Assembly: GCA_030830785.1 (NCBI GenBank)
Contig: JAURMI010000022.1
Coordinates: 1-64,000, forward strand
Length of the DNA: 64,000 bases
Direction of reading: 5' to 3'
From: Crocinitomicaceae bacterium
GTDB lineage: Bacteria > Bacteroidota > Bacteroidia > Flavobacteriales_D > Crocinitomicaceae
Within the stretch, counting starts at the first letter, position 1. Each line of letters opens with the position of its first letter. The notes beneath the pieces were generated by a model that worked only from the letters and a program-made list of their open reading frames with translations, did no database searches and was not told the DNA's origin. The translations under genes and the position numbers were made by a program. Below, piece by piece: positions 1 through 9,305 of this stretch.

Positions 1-130
1 AATTAAGCAGCAAGTGCGTATGACGTGTTGTCATTTATTGTTCGTAGCACGAGATTTAAGAGGAGCACTACAAGCCTCTGCATGCTGACACCTGACTACC
101 GCTATCGCTGTCAAATCCAATGTCGACCCC
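1..130 (-). ncRNA. ssrA: tmRNA (5' part; 3' part lies outside the window)
   Basis: Transfer-messenger RNA rescues stalled ribosomes by adding a degradation tag. Read on the minus strand, the segment begins GGGGTCGACATTGGATT, the typical tmRNA 5' end, at position 130. It continues through a region like other Bacteroidota tmRNAs to a short tag reading frame. That frame ends in codons for Asn-Asp-Asn-Thr-Ser-Tyr-Ala-Leu-Ala-Ala and a TAA stop at positions 5-3. The Tyr-Ala-Leu-Ala-Ala ending is the classical proteolysis tag. The pseudoknots and 3' acceptor half after the tag are cut off by the window edge. The resume codon cannot be fixed from this fragment. Confidence 0.9.
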
Positions 131-144
131 AAAGAACGTTTTTA

Positions 145-152
145 CAAAGTTA
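145..152 (-). promoter_or_regulatory. ssrA: Candidate -7 box for the tmRNA gene
   Basis: On the minus strand the octamer TAACTTTG matches the Bacteroidota -7 consensus TAnnTTTG. It lies 14 bases upstream of the mature tmRNA 5' end, which leaves room for a short precursor leader removed by RNase P. No convincing TTTG -33 element was found at the usual distance. The rest of 153-260 shows nothing else recognisable. Confidence 0.4.
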
Positions 153-260
153 CAAAGAAAGGTGTCAATAAGCTAAAATGTTCTATTTCTCTATTGTTTT
201 GCCTTAGAAATATTCTAATCCAAGGACAATTTATCAATGAAAAGTAATTTTATTTCGCGT

Positions 261-280
261 TTTTAAACATTTGTTTAAAA
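261..280. promoter_or_regulatory. Palindromic operator, probable TetR binding site
   Basis: A perfect inverted repeat has 9-base arms TTTTAAACA and TGTTTAAAA separated by TT. A further half site, TGTTTAAA, follows at 285-292. It lies directly upstream of, and partly over, the promoter of the TetR/efflux operon. This is the expected place and symmetry for the operator of a self-regulating TetR repressor. The assignment to this TetR protein is inferred from position only. Confidence 0.6.
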
Positions 281-288
281 AGAGTGTT

Positions 289-296
289 TAAATTTG
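289..296 (+). promoter_or_regulatory. -7 box of the tetR-efflux operon
   Basis: TAAATTTG is an exact match to the Bacteroidota TAnnTTTG element. It overlaps the half site at 285-292, so a bound repressor would block it. A TTTG at 270-273 could act as a -33 element, although its 15-base spacing is short. The box covers the TTG at 294, which argues against translation starting there. Confidence 0.5.
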
Positions 297-320
297 CAGC
301 GATTTTTACCTAGATATATT

Positions 321-941
321 TTGAAAGGAGACAATTCAACAGAAGAAAAGATCAAGCAGGCGGCTAAAAAAGTATTCATGACCAAAGGTTTTGAAGGCTC
401 TTCTGTACGCGACATTGCCAACGAAGTAGGTAGTAATGTGGCTTTGCTCAATTATTATTTTAGATCGAAAGAAAATCTATTTGAGCTCATCTTTCAAGGC
501 GCAATGACAGACTTTTTGCAATCTATGCTTGAAGTTTTTAGTGCTGACATGAGCCTTAAAGAAAAAACATCCCTGCTCATTGAAAAAGAGTTTGATTTTT
601 TCATGGCCCACCCCGAATTGCCCATGTTCATCTTACAGGCCATTCATCAAACGAAAGGTGAAATCCCAATTTCGAGTCATTTTTTTGAGCCTATAGCTGA
701 AACAGGAATTTTTGAACAAATCGCTGCTGCGCAAATTAATGGCGAAATGCGCAACATCAGTTTAAGAAATGTGACAATATTGCTTATGTCTAATGTGCAT
801 TATCCATTCATGTCAAAAAAGTTAACCCAAGAATTTCATGGTGTAGATCAAGAGACTTTAGAACAGGATCTTTTGCGCCATAAAGAATATGTCAAAGAGA
901 TGTTAATTGATTATTTATTTGTTGAAAATCATAAAATATGA
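321..941 (+). CDS. TetR/AcrR family transcriptional regulator of the efflux operon
   Basis: This is a one-domain repressor with an N-terminal helix-turn-helix and a C-terminal ligand-binding helical region. The segment running through SVRDIANEVGSNVALLNYYF is a canonical TetR DNA-binding domain, and the length (about 206 residues) fits the family. The frame extends upstream to a TTG at 294, but that codon sits inside the -7 box. The next usable start is the TTG at 321, just before the conserved STEEKIKQAAKKVF helix; no ATG precedes the domain. The stop overlaps the start of the tolC-like gene (ATGA), so the regulator and the pump are one operon. It probably represses that operon through the palindrome at 261-280. 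Confidence 0.88.
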   Translation: MKGDNSTEEKIKQAAKKVFMTKGFEGSSVRDIANEVGSNVALLNYYFRSKENLFELIFQGAMTDFLQSMLEVFSADMSLKEKTSLLIEKEFDFFMAHPELPMFILQAIHQTKGEIPISSHFFEPIAETGIFEQIAAAQINGEMRNISLRNVTILLMSNVHYPFMSKKLTQEFHGVDQETLEQDLLRHKEYVKEMLIDYLFVENHKI

Positions 942-2245
942 AAATGAATTACAGGATTACTTTTGCTTTAATGCTTATCGCATTAAGCCCTGTCTATTGG
1001 GGGCAAGCTTTTGATTTAGCTACTTGTTTACGCATGGCAGATAGTGCAAATGTTCAAATTAGAAGTGCACAGTTGGAAGTGGCAATAAATGAAAGTCAAC
1101 GCGCAGCATATCTCTCGAGTAGGATGCCCACTTTAAATTTTGTCGCAGATTATAAGTACAATGCTGTAATACCCGGACAAGTGGTACCTGCCCAATTTTT
1201 TGGTGGTGCACCAGGTACCTTTGCCGAGGTTAAATTTGGCGTACCCTATGTTTTAGGCAATACTGTTCAACTTAATCAAATCTTGTTTAATTCTCAAGTG
1301 AATTATGGACTAGCTGCTCTTCGCATTAACCGTGAGATTGTCAAAATTCAAAAGGACATTACCATTCAAGAGGTAAAATATCAAGTTGCCAATACCTTTT
1401 TTATTTTACAAGGCATTTATGAGCAAATTGAATTTATTCAAAGCAATTTATCCTATAATGATCAAATGCTCAAGAATTTGGAGCTTATGGTTAAAGAAGG
1501 ATTACTCATTCAAACAGAAGCCGATAAGTTAAGGATCAATCACCTGAATTTAGAGAATTCAAAAAGTAACTTGGATGCCACTAAAATTCAGCTTGAAGAA
1601 ATTCTCAAGATTCTTATTGGTATCGATAAAGATGCTTCTTTGAATCTTCAACGCGATCAGATGGTACAGCAAACGCTTTTAGTAGATAAAAACGCTGCCA
1701 ATCTTTTTGCACTACAGCTTATCGAACAACAAAAACTCATGGCAGAGGAGGAGGCCAAAGGCATTAAAATGGGCTATCTACCAAATGTTAATTTATATGG
1801 GATTTATCAATATAACTACAACATGAACCCAGAGACCAATTTTAAAACAGGGATTGATGGTGCATTTGTAGGCTTGCGTGTTGATTGGAATTTATTTGAC
1901 GGTTTAGATAAACACCATAAAGCCGCCATGAATGCATTAAAACAAGAGCAATTAGACTTACAAAGCTACCTTGTTCAGCAGCAATTAGCACAGCAAATAG
2001 ATCAAAATAAGCGTTTAATCGAAGTCAAAGCCAGTGCACTTGAAATGGCTAAGGAACAATTAGCACTTGCCCAATCTGTCCATCAAAATGCAGATTTGAA
2101 ATTTTTAGAAGGTCTTATAAGTACAAATGATTTACTACAAGCACAAACAGCTCTTGAACAAGCGCAAACTGGTGTGATTGCCGCATATGTGGCATTGCGA
2201 CAAGCGGAATTAGACTATTTAAAATCAAACGGAAATATCAAATAA
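938..2245 (+). CDS. TolC-family outer-membrane efflux protein
   Basis: This is the outer-membrane channel of a tripartite exporter. The 435-residue protein has a signal peptide (about residues 1-24). Two long helical, coiled-coil-rich halves follow, full of Gln, Leu and Ala, as in the OEP repeat of TolC. The DATKIQLEEILKILIG segment and the C-terminal ALEQAQTGVIAAYVALRQAELDY segment (split here only by reading, not by a gap) are typical of the family. It overlaps the tetR stop by four bases and lies seven bases before the membrane-fusion gene. The order regulator-channel-adaptor-pump is common in Bacteroidota. Confidence 0.92.
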   Translation: MKMNYRITFALMLIALSPVYWGQAFDLATCLRMADSANVQIRSAQLEVAINESQRAAYLSSRMPTLNFVADYKYNAVIPGQVVPAQFFGGAPGTFAEVKFGVPYVLGNTVQLNQILFNSQVNYGLAALRINREIVKIQKDITIQEVKYQVANTFFILQGIYEQIEFIQSNLSYNDQMLKNLELMVKEGLLIQTEADKLRINHLNLENSKSNLDATKIQLEEILKILIGIDKDASLNLQRDQMVQQTLLVDKNAANLFALQLIEQQKLMAEEEAKGIKMGYLPNVNLYGIYQYNYNMNPETNFKTGIDGAFVGLRVDWNLFDGLDKHHKAAMNALKQEQLDLQSYLVQQQLAQQIDQNKRLIEVKASALEMAKEQLALAQSVHQNADLKFLEGLISTNDLLQAQTALEQAQTGVIAAYVALRQAELDYLKSNGNIK

Positions 2246-2251
2246 TAAAAA

Positions 2252-3301
2252 ATGAAAAGAATTATCTTTATTTCAATTGGTGTATTGGCCTTGCTAGCAC
2301 TTACAATTACGAAACTATTTTCAAACGCCAAGGAGGCAAAAAAGAAAATCTACATTCACGATATGCAGGCCGCAGTATTGGTTGAGACTAGCCATCCACA
2401 GATGCATACGTTCGAAAGTGCATTTTCATATCTAGGCAGTTTTGAGGCCATGCATCAAAATAATATTTGTTCGGAAGGCTCCGGAAAGCTAACCGAATTA
2501 TTGGTTAAAGACGGAGATCATGTTTCAAGAGGACAAGTTATTGCCAAACTAGATAATGAACTTATTTTATTGCAAATTGAAACTGCCAAACTTAATATTG
2601 CACAATTAAAGAATGACAATTCACGCTTTTCAAATTTGAGAAAAGAACAAGCTGTTTCTTCTATGGAAGCAGAAAAGATGGAGTTGGCGCTTAAAACAGC
2701 GGAGGTCCAACTCAAACAATTACAAAAACAGCTGAAGTCTACGCTCGTACTTGCACCTTTTTCAGGTGTAGTTACAAAAAAAATAGCAGATTTAGGTTCG
2801 ATGGTAATGCCTGGTTCGCCAATTATTGAACTTACCGATATTTCTCAGCTAAAATTGAGTATTTCAGTTCCAGAAAGGGATATCACTAAAATTACAAGGG
2901 GTCAGAATGTCAATGTATATGTTGATGCCTTAAGTACATCAATTCCAGGTTCGATTTACAGTATTTCTGTTCAGGCAGATGCACTGCATAATTTTAAGGT
3001 ACAAGTCATCGTAAAAAACCAATCAAATCAAATATTGGCTGGCATGTATGGTACGGCGAGTATTGATAATAATCAAAAACAAAGTGCTTTGTCGGTGCCG
3101 AGAAAAGCGATTATTGGATCGACTAAAAATCCGCAAGTCTTTGTTGTGCGCAATGGCAAGGCTCATTTAAGTGCTTTTAGCCCTGGAATTGCCGATGGGA
3201 ATTATTTAGAGGTAGTTTCGGGCCTCACAGCTAAGGACGAAATTGTCATTAAAGGTCAAGTGAACTTGGAGGATAAAATGAATATTAAACGCAATAAATA
3301 A
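2252..3301 (+). CDS. RND efflux periplasmic adaptor (HlyD/membrane-fusion family)
   Basis: This adaptor links the inner-membrane RND pump to the outer-membrane channel. The 349-residue protein has an N-terminal hydrophobic anchor (about 1-24). No lipobox cysteine is present, so it is probably membrane-anchored rather than lipidated. A split biotinyl-lipoyl domain is visible: GKLTELLVKDGDHVSRGQVI near residues 79-98 and VLAPFSGVVTKKIADLGSMV near 166-185. A coiled-coil hairpin lies between the halves. A beta-barrel and membrane-proximal domain follow. It sits six bases upstream of the RND gene. Confidence 0.93.
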   Translation: MKRIIFISIGVLALLALTITKLFSNAKEAKKKIYIHDMQAAVLVETSHPQMHTFESAFSYLGSFEAMHQNNICSEGSGKLTELLVKDGDHVSRGQVIAKLDNELILLQIETAKLNIAQLKNDNSRFSNLRKEQAVSSMEAEKMELALKTAEVQLKQLQKQLKSTLVLAPFSGVVTKKIADLGSMVMPGSPIIELTDISQLKLSISVPERDITKITRGQNVNVYVDALSTSIPGSIYSISVQADALHNFKVQVIVKNQSNQILAGMYGTASIDNNQKQSALSVPRKAIIGSTKNPQVFVVRNGKAHLSAFSPGIADGNYLEVVSGLTAKDEIVIKGQVNLEDKMNIKRNK

Positions 3302-3306
3302 GCCCT

Positions 3307-6300
3307 ATGACTCTTACAGAATTGGCCATTAAACGGCCATCGTTTATCATTGTCATTTTTACCATATTGGTCGGTGGCGGACTTATAAGTTATAAGGCTT
3401 TGTCTTATGAATTGATGCCTGACTTTTCGGCGCCATTATTGACAATTACCACGGCATATCCAGGTGCTTCGCCATCTACGGTTGAAAATCAAGTTTCCAA
3501 ACCGCTAGAGGATATGTTGAGCGGAATGGAAAATGTTGATGAAGTAACTTCATTTTCCTTTGACAATGCTTCATTTGTATTATTAGAATTTAAGGCTTCT
3601 GCCAATATTGATGATGCCCTGCAAGATGCACAGCGGAAAATCAATAATAATCTTAATAAACTACCAGACGATGCTCAAAATCCGATGGTAGCTAAAATAG
3701 AACCAAATGCCACCCCAGTTTTACAAATGAGTGCGGTTGCAAAAAATCTTTCTGATGCCGAGTTGATGCGTTTGATGGATGAGCATTTACTTCCCGCCAT
3801 AAAGCAAGTTAAAGGGGTAGCCGAGGTTCAAGTAATTGGGGGTGAGCGAAGGGCATTTAGAGTGAATGTTGATAAAGAGAAAATGAGAAATTTGGGTCTT
3901 TCAATGTCCCAAATTAACCAAGCCATTGCAATGGCTAATTTAGATTTTCCAACAGGCAAGTTAAAAAGCTCAGAAGAGCAAATTACTGTTAGACTGACAG
4001 GGAAATTTCAAGATATCGAAGAGCTTCAAGATTTAATCCTTTTTTCAAAAGGTACAAGTTCAATTAAATTAAAAGATGTAGCGGAAGTTATTGACGCAAG
4101 TGAAGATCAAATTACAATTTCACGTTTAAATGGTGTAAATGGAATTGGGCTTCGAATAAAAAAACAAAGTGATGCCAATGCTGTGGATGTTGCAAACACG
4201 ACCAAAGCAAAATTAAAAGAACTCGAACAAAAATATAAAAAAGAGGAGCTTAGTTTTACCATTGCCACAGACACATCCATTCCAACTATCGATTCAGTAG
4301 ATGCCGTAATACATGATTTGGAATTGGCCGTATTTTTAGTGGCACTAGTAATGCTATTATTCTTGCATACGGTTCGCAACGCCTTTATTGTTTTAGTCTC
4401 AATACCAGCTTCATTGATTTCGACATTTGTTGCAATGTATTTATTAGGCTATACATTAAATCTCATGACACTTCTTGCCATGTCCTTGGTGATAGGAATC
4501 TTGGTTGATGATTCTATTGTTGTCTTAGAAAATATTTACAGACACCTTCAAATGGGCAAAAAGCGCCGGCAAGCAGCCTTGGATGGTCGAAATGAAATTG
4601 GATTCACAGCACTTGCCATTACATTAGTTGATGTGGTTGTATTTTCACCGGTTGTTTTTATTGAAGGAACGATTTCTGACATTCTTCATCAATTCTCAAT
4701 CGTTGTTGTAGTTTCAACGCTTATGTCGCTTTTTGTGTGTTTTACCTTAACGCCATGGCTCGCTTCTCGTTTTGCCAAAGAAATAAAACTTAATCCCAAG
4801 AAGCCAATTCAAGCAGTTTTGTTATGGTTTGAACGTCGCATAACAATATTTACGGAATCTTATGTTAAAATCGTTGGTTGGGCACTAAGGCACAAAATTT
4901 CTATGGGCTTAATAGTGATTGCCATTTTCATTGCTTCGTTTGCCACAATGGGCCTTGGAATTGTAGGACAAGAATTTGTTTCTCAAGGCGATCAGGGTAA
5001 GTTCATGCTTAAACTCAAATATGAAAAAAGTGCCACTTTTTCTGAAAATAACCTTACCACTTTAAAAATTGAACAATTTTTATTGGCACAAAAGGATATG
5101 GTCGATATAGTTTTTTCCAACGTTGGTGGGCCAAGTGCCGGTTTAGGGGCAGCTGCATTTGGAGCAGAAAATCGATCTGAAATCACGGTGATGATGCATA
5201 AGGGGAAGCAAGAAGAAATACCAACGATTCAATATATGAACCTTATAAGGGCTAAAATACAAAATCAATTTCCAGGGGTGGAAGTTAAAGCCCTGAATAT
5301 GGGTCTGATCGATTCAGAACAAGCGCCAATAGAAATTTTCCTTTCAAGTAATGATAAGGAACTAATGAACCAGGAGGCGAGACGCTTAAAGAATGCAATA
5401 AAAGCAATGAAAGGAGCAAAAGATCCATACTTGAGTACAGAAGATGTTACTCCTGAAGTAAAAATTGCCTTAGATCGTCAAAAAATGGGTCAATTGGGTG
5501 TAAATGTTGCTACAATTGGAATGCAATTACAAGGTGCATTATCCGGAAACAACGATAGCCAGCTCGATATAGAAAATACCGACTATGACATTCGCGTTAT
5601 GATGGATGCTTCTAATAGAATGGATGCAGAGGATATTGAAAATATGACTGTATTAAATAATAGCGGAAAACAAGTTTTACTCAGCGAATTTGCTTCAATT
5701 TCAGTTGATAACGCTGCGGGGACTCTTGAAAGAAAAAATCGCATAGGCAACACTACTTTGCGTTGTTATGTATTGGGTACTGCCCCCGGAACACTGGCTT
5801 CAGAAATAGAAAAATACCTTAAAACTAATCCTCTGGATCCAGGTGTAAGGCTAACTTGGGGAGGAGAAATAAAAAGACAAAAAGAGTCCTTTGGTGCATT
5901 GGGCACAGCAATGGGTATAGGCGTTATTTTGGTTTATTTAATTATGGTGGCTTTATACGATAATTTTGTCTATCCTTTTGTAGTATTATTTTCTATTTTG
6001 GTGGCTTTGGTTGGTGCAATTCTGGCATTGGCATTAAGTTCATCTAATATGGGGATATTTACTATGTTGGGTATGCTCATGCTATTGGGATTGGTAGCAA
6101 AAAATGCAATTCTCATTGTAGATTTCACGAATCATTTAAAGCAAAAGGGATTGTCTACCTATACGGCATTATTAGAATCTGTACGTGAACGCATGCGTCC
6201 AATTTTAATGACAACAATTGCCATGGTTATAGGAATGATTCCAATTGCAACAGCAACAGGATCAGGAGCAGAATGGAAAAATGGTTTGGCCTGGGTGCTA

Positions 6301-6441
6301 ATAGGTGGTTTAACGAGTTCAATGTTTTTGACCATCATCGTAGTACCTATGATGTATTATGTGGTAGATCGTATTCAAGCTAAAATTCAGTTTAAAAAAC
6401 TGGCGAAAATGGCTGATATTGATATAAATGAGGAGGTTTAG
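3307..6441 (+). CDS. RND efflux transporter, inner-membrane pump (AcrB/HAE1-like)
   Basis: This proton-driven pump is 1044 residues long, the normal size for AcrB-type proteins. The duplicated architecture is clear: an N-terminal helix, a porter domain, a six-helix block, then the same again. The intramembrane proton-relay residues are present. There is an Asp-Asp pair in GILVDDSIVVLENI (fourth helix) and a lysine in GLVAKNAILIVDF (tenth helix). The protein is therefore predicted to be active. The substrate cannot be read from the sequence. It is the last gene of the operon and ends six bases from the convergent MFS gene, with no hairpin terminator between them. Confidence 0.95.
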   Translation: MTLTELAIKRPSFIIVIFTILVGGGLISYKALSYELMPDFSAPLLTITTAYPGASPSTVENQVSKPLEDMLSGMENVDEVTSFSFDNASFVLLEFKASANIDDALQDAQRKINNNLNKLPDDAQNPMVAKIEPNATPVLQMSAVAKNLSDAELMRLMDEHLLPAIKQVKGVAEVQVIGGERRAFRVNVDKEKMRNLGLSMSQINQAIAMANLDFPTGKLKSSEEQITVRLTGKFQDIEELQDLILFSKGTSSIKLKDVAEVIDASEDQITISRLNGVNGIGLRIKKQSDANAVDVANTTKAKLKELEQKYKKEELSFTIATDTSIPTIDSVDAVIHDLELAVFLVALVMLLFLHTVRNAFIVLVSIPASLISTFVAMYLLGYTLNLMTLLAMSLVIGILVDDSIVVLENIYRHLQMGKKRRQAALDGRNEIGFTALAITLVDVVVFSPVVFIEGTISDILHQFSIVVVVSTLMSLFVCFTLTPWLASRFAKEIKLNPKKPIQAVLLWFERRITIFTESYVKIVGWALRHKISMGLIVIAIFIASFATMGLGIVGQEFVSQGDQGKFMLKLKYEKSATFSENNLTTLKIEQFLLAQKDMVDIVFSNVGGPSAGLGAAAFGAENRSEITVMMHKGKQEEIPTIQYMNLIRAKIQNQFPGVEVKALNMGLIDSEQAPIEIFLSSNDKELMNQEARRLKNAIKAMKGAKDPYLSTEDVTPEVKIALDRQKMGQLGVNVATIGMQLQGALSGNNDSQLDIENTDYDIRVMMDASNRMDAEDIENMTVLNNSGKQVLLSEFASISVDNAAGTLERKNRIGNTTLRCYVLGTAPGTLASEIEKYLKTNPLDPGVRLTWGGEIKRQKESFGALGTAMGIGVILVYLIMVALYDNFVYPFVVLFSILVALVGAILALALSSSNMGIFTMLGMLMLLGLVAKNAILIVDFTNHLKQKGLSTYTALLESVRERMRPILMTTIAMVIGMIPIATATGSGAEWKNGLAWVLIGGLTSSMFLTIIVVPMMYYVVDRIQAKIQFKKLAKMADIDINEEV

Positions 6442-6447
6442 TTTCAG

Positions 6448-7668
6448 CTAAGTTTGTGATTGCACATATTTGTATACCCTGTGCGTGAGAAAAATATTGA
6501 TAAGTATCACACAAATTACAACCCAGCCCAAAAGTCTAAAGTTCATCAGCGGGCTCTCCGGACTGGCTTGCCAGACTATTTTACCACCGATGAGTGCTGC
6601 AATTCCACCGGCAATTTGTTGAAGTGAGGAATTGATGCTCATAAATGCACCGCGGTCATGAAGACTCGGCACAGCGCTTGTTAAAGCTTGCGATGGAACC
6701 ATTCGGGCCATAATCCCACACATCATTAAAGCATTGACCAATAATAATGTTAAAAAACTTGTTTGATCGAGCCTTACATATATGACCACGGATAAGGTCA
6801 TAATCAATGAAGCCCCCATAAATAATTGGAATTTATTTATTTTGTCGGCCAACCAACCGATGAAAGGCATGATTAAAAAGGTAGAGGTGCCAACTATCAT
6901 AAATAATAAAGGCAATTGTTCCTGCGTAATTCCGACATTATTTACTGCAAAAGCGCTGCCCCAAGGCATCATTAAATAGCCACCCAATGACATGAAGGCA
7001 GTTGCTAAAAATCCAATTCTATAATTTCGATTTTGAATAGTTTTAAGCAAATGTCCAAATGCTGACTGTTCGCGATTGTTCTTAAGATGATTACCAATTG
7101 GATTAAGCCCAAAAATAATTGTCGTCAACATGATTAAAGATAAAAAGACAATTAAGTAGAAAGGCATTTGCCAATTTGATTTTCCCGCAATGAATAAGGC
7201 AATTGGTATTCCTAGAATTTGGCTCAATCCAAAACCCATCTGAATGAACCCCATAACCCTACCACGCTGTTGCAAACTAAACAAATCGGCAACAATGGCC
7301 ATTGAAATAGAAGACATTACCCCACCAAAAATTCCAGTAAAAATTCTTGCACCAACAAGTTGGTAATAGGATTGCGCTAAACCACAAAATAAAGTGCCGA
7401 TAATAAACCCAGAGTAAAAAAATACAAGTAGACGTTTACGATCGAAACGATCGGCAAAACCTGCAGTAAAAAATCCCGAAACACCGGCAGCTAAAGCATA
7501 GCTTGAAACAACTATACCAAATTGTGTTGGTTGGACCTTTAAATCTTTCATTAGTAAATCGCCAAGTGGCGACATAACCATAAAATCCAATACCACAGTA
7601 AATTGTGTAAGTGCAAGAATTGCAACTACAAGCCATTGGTTTTTACTTAGCGGAATTTTGTTTTTCAC
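6448..7668 (-). CDS. MFS transporter (drug/metabolite antiporter-like)
   Basis: This 406-residue major facilitator protein has twelve predicted membrane segments. The loop between helices 2 and 3 reads GFADRFDRKRLLVFFYSGF, a standard MFS signature. The first helix, ALTQFTVVLDFMVMSPLG, resembles the DHA1 efflux branch (AraJ-like). The start is GTG at 7668, since no in-frame ATG precedes the first helix. A TAATTTCG box lies exactly four bases upstream of that GTG. The substrate is unknown; drug or sugar efflux are both possible. It is transcribed alone, convergent with the RND operon. Confidence 0.88.
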   Translation of the reverse strand: MKNKIPLSKNQWLVVAILALTQFTVVLDFMVMSPLGDLLMKDLKVQPTQFGIVVSSYALAAGVSGFFTAGFADRFDRKRLLVFFYSGFIIGTLFCGLAQSYYQLVGARIFTGIFGGVMSSISMAIVADLFSLQQRGRVMGFIQMGFGLSQILGIPIALFIAGKSNWQMPFYLIVFLSLIMLTTIIFGLNPIGNHLKNNREQSAFGHLLKTIQNRNYRIGFLATAFMSLGGYLMMPWGSAFAVNNVGITQEQLPLLFMIVGTSTFLIMPFIGWLADKINKFQLFMGASLIMTLSVVIYVRLDQTSFLTLLLVNALMMCGIMARMVPSQALTSAVPSLHDRGAFMSINSSLQQIAGGIAALIGGKIVWQASPESPLMNFRLLGWVVICVILINIFLTHRVYKYVQSQT

Positions 7669-7672
7669 AGTG

Positions 7673-7680
7673 CGAAATTA
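7673..7680 (-). promoter_or_regulatory. -7 box of the MFS gene, four bases from its GTG start
   Basis: Minus-strand TAATTTCG differs from TAnnTTTG at one position. CACT and then the GTG start codon follow. The spacing equals that seen at several other genes in this window and suggests a leaderless mRNA. Confidence 0.45.
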
Positions 7681-7690
7681 CGCTAAATTT

Positions 7691-9223
7691 CTAATCAGAA
7701 CATGATGAATTTTTTAAGATGATTTGATGAAAGTAACCTTTTTGATTCTCCAATATAATTTGATAGAATCCATCGGCGATCATACTTAAATCGATGCTTG
7801 ATTTTGGCTTATTAATTTCTTGTTGGAGTATGACTTTACCCATAAAATCACATACTTTAAAAGTTGATTTTAGCCAAGAATCATTGAACTCCAATTGAAG
7901 ATCTCCAGCTGTTGGATTTGGATATATAAGCGGTGTCTCAAGGGTGTTAATTAATAAACCATTCAATGGTAATTCAATCCAAAAAGTGTCGGACTCGGCC
8001 ATACAACCGTATATATTATAAACTACAAGTTGATAAGACCCATTTTGATCAATTTGTAGGCAATTTGAATCGGAATCCTGAATTATAGTGTTATTTAAAT
8101 ACCATTGGTTTTCAAATTCCAATTCAGCACTACAAAGCTCTTGGTCTATATCGTTATAGGTAAGCACAGGTGTATTAGGTAATGGATATATTTCAATACT
8201 ATCCAGGCTGTAAAATAGTGGTGAAGGTTCAATTATCTGATTTTGAACAGTATAATTAACTACTGAATTGCCAATGCTACAAGAAGAACAACCATTTATA
8301 TTTAATTGAATACTTCCAATGTAATCATCATCTCCAAGAAACAATTCACCACAACTTTGATCGGCCTCCCAAATTTCAATGGTATAATTCTGATTGGGAT
8401 TTAAAATGACATTCACTAACCATTGTATAGGAGGATTTTGATTTAATACAATGTTTGACTGGTAATAGGGTTGCCCATTTTCTAAAATCTTAAAATAGGC
8501 ATCGGCAAGTTCAAAGGAGGGAAAACCTCCTCCAAAGTTACCTAGCTCATCTATATTAAGGCCGGTAAAAGTAATAAGGTAATTGGTATCAATGGATTCA
8601 TACGCTGCATATTCAATCCAATAAATCCCTGATAATTCGAAATACTGTGATGGAGGTTGTTCAACATAGGATATATTTCCATTTCCAAAATTCCAATAAT
8701 AGTATTCAAGTCCGGGATGCAGGTTGTTAAAATTAACTATGGTTGGAGCGCAAGCAGGCGCTCCTGTAACGGTGTAGTTGGACGAGGAATTAGGAATTTC
8801 AATGGCCAACACTTCAAATGAAATTTGAAAATTAATAGGGTAGCCAGATACAATACTCAGGTCTGCTAATAAAAAAGCATCCATAGTATAAGAGCCTGCT
8901 ACGAGGGGAATACCATAAATTTGTATGCAGCCCTTGGGCGTGTTTTGTGGATTATAATTACAGTTGTTGGCTTCATTGTTGCATTGCCAATCTAAACCGG
9001 GAGGGAGATTTATTGAAACAATTTGAAAATTAGTAAAATTATAACCTAAGGTATCTAAGGGAAAAACAAAAGTAATATCTTGATTATAGGGTTGTCCGAC
9101 TGTAGCGGATGGTAAGTTGGATGGATGTATACCAATTTCGGTTTGTGCAAAATCAATAGTGCAATATTGACAGTGAAAAACAAAAATATTGGCAATGGAA
9201 AAAAACAAAAATAAGACTTTCAT
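7691..9223 (-). CDS. Secreted T9SS-sorted protein of unknown function
   Basis: The 510-residue protein starts with a signal peptide (about 1-19) and ends with a type A T9SS sorting domain. That domain begins around IYPNPTAGDLQLEF and continues through LSMIADGFYQIIL to the C-terminus. It should therefore be exported across the outer membrane and attached or released there. The middle contains Ig/PKD-like beta-rich stretches, for example YYYWNFGNGNISYVEQPPSQ, which resembles a PKD domain. No catalytic motif was recognised. It is followed on the same strand by the MFS gene, 22 bases away, but that gene has its own promoter box. Confidence 0.82.
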   Translation of the reverse strand: MKVLFLFFSIANIFVFHCQYCTIDFAQTEIGIHPSNLPSATVGQPYNQDITFVFPLDTLGYNFTNFQIVSINLPPGLDWQCNNEANNCNYNPQNTPKGCIQIYGIPLVAGSYTMDAFLLADLSIVSGYPINFQISFEVLAIEIPNSSSNYTVTGAPACAPTIVNFNNLHPGLEYYYWNFGNGNISYVEQPPSQYFELSGIYWIEYAAYESIDTNYLITFTGLNIDELGNFGGGFPSFELADAYFKILENGQPYYQSNIVLNQNPPIQWLVNVILNPNQNYTIEIWEADQSCGELFLGDDDYIGSIQLNINGCSSCSIGNSVVNYTVQNQIIEPSPLFYSLDSIEIYPLPNTPVLTYNDIDQELCSAELEFENQWYLNNTIIQDSDSNCLQIDQNGSYQLVVYNIYGCMAESDTFWIELPLNGLLINTLETPLIYPNPTAGDLQLEFNDSWLKSTFKVCDFMGKVILQQEINKPKSSIDLSMIADGFYQIILENQKGYFHQIILKNSSCSD

Positions 9224-9305
9224 AAGCTTGGAATTACATATAAAATTAGGCTCTCCAAGTGCTAAGAAATTCAGTAATAAATACCGATTTTTAAGTTTTT
9301 TTATA

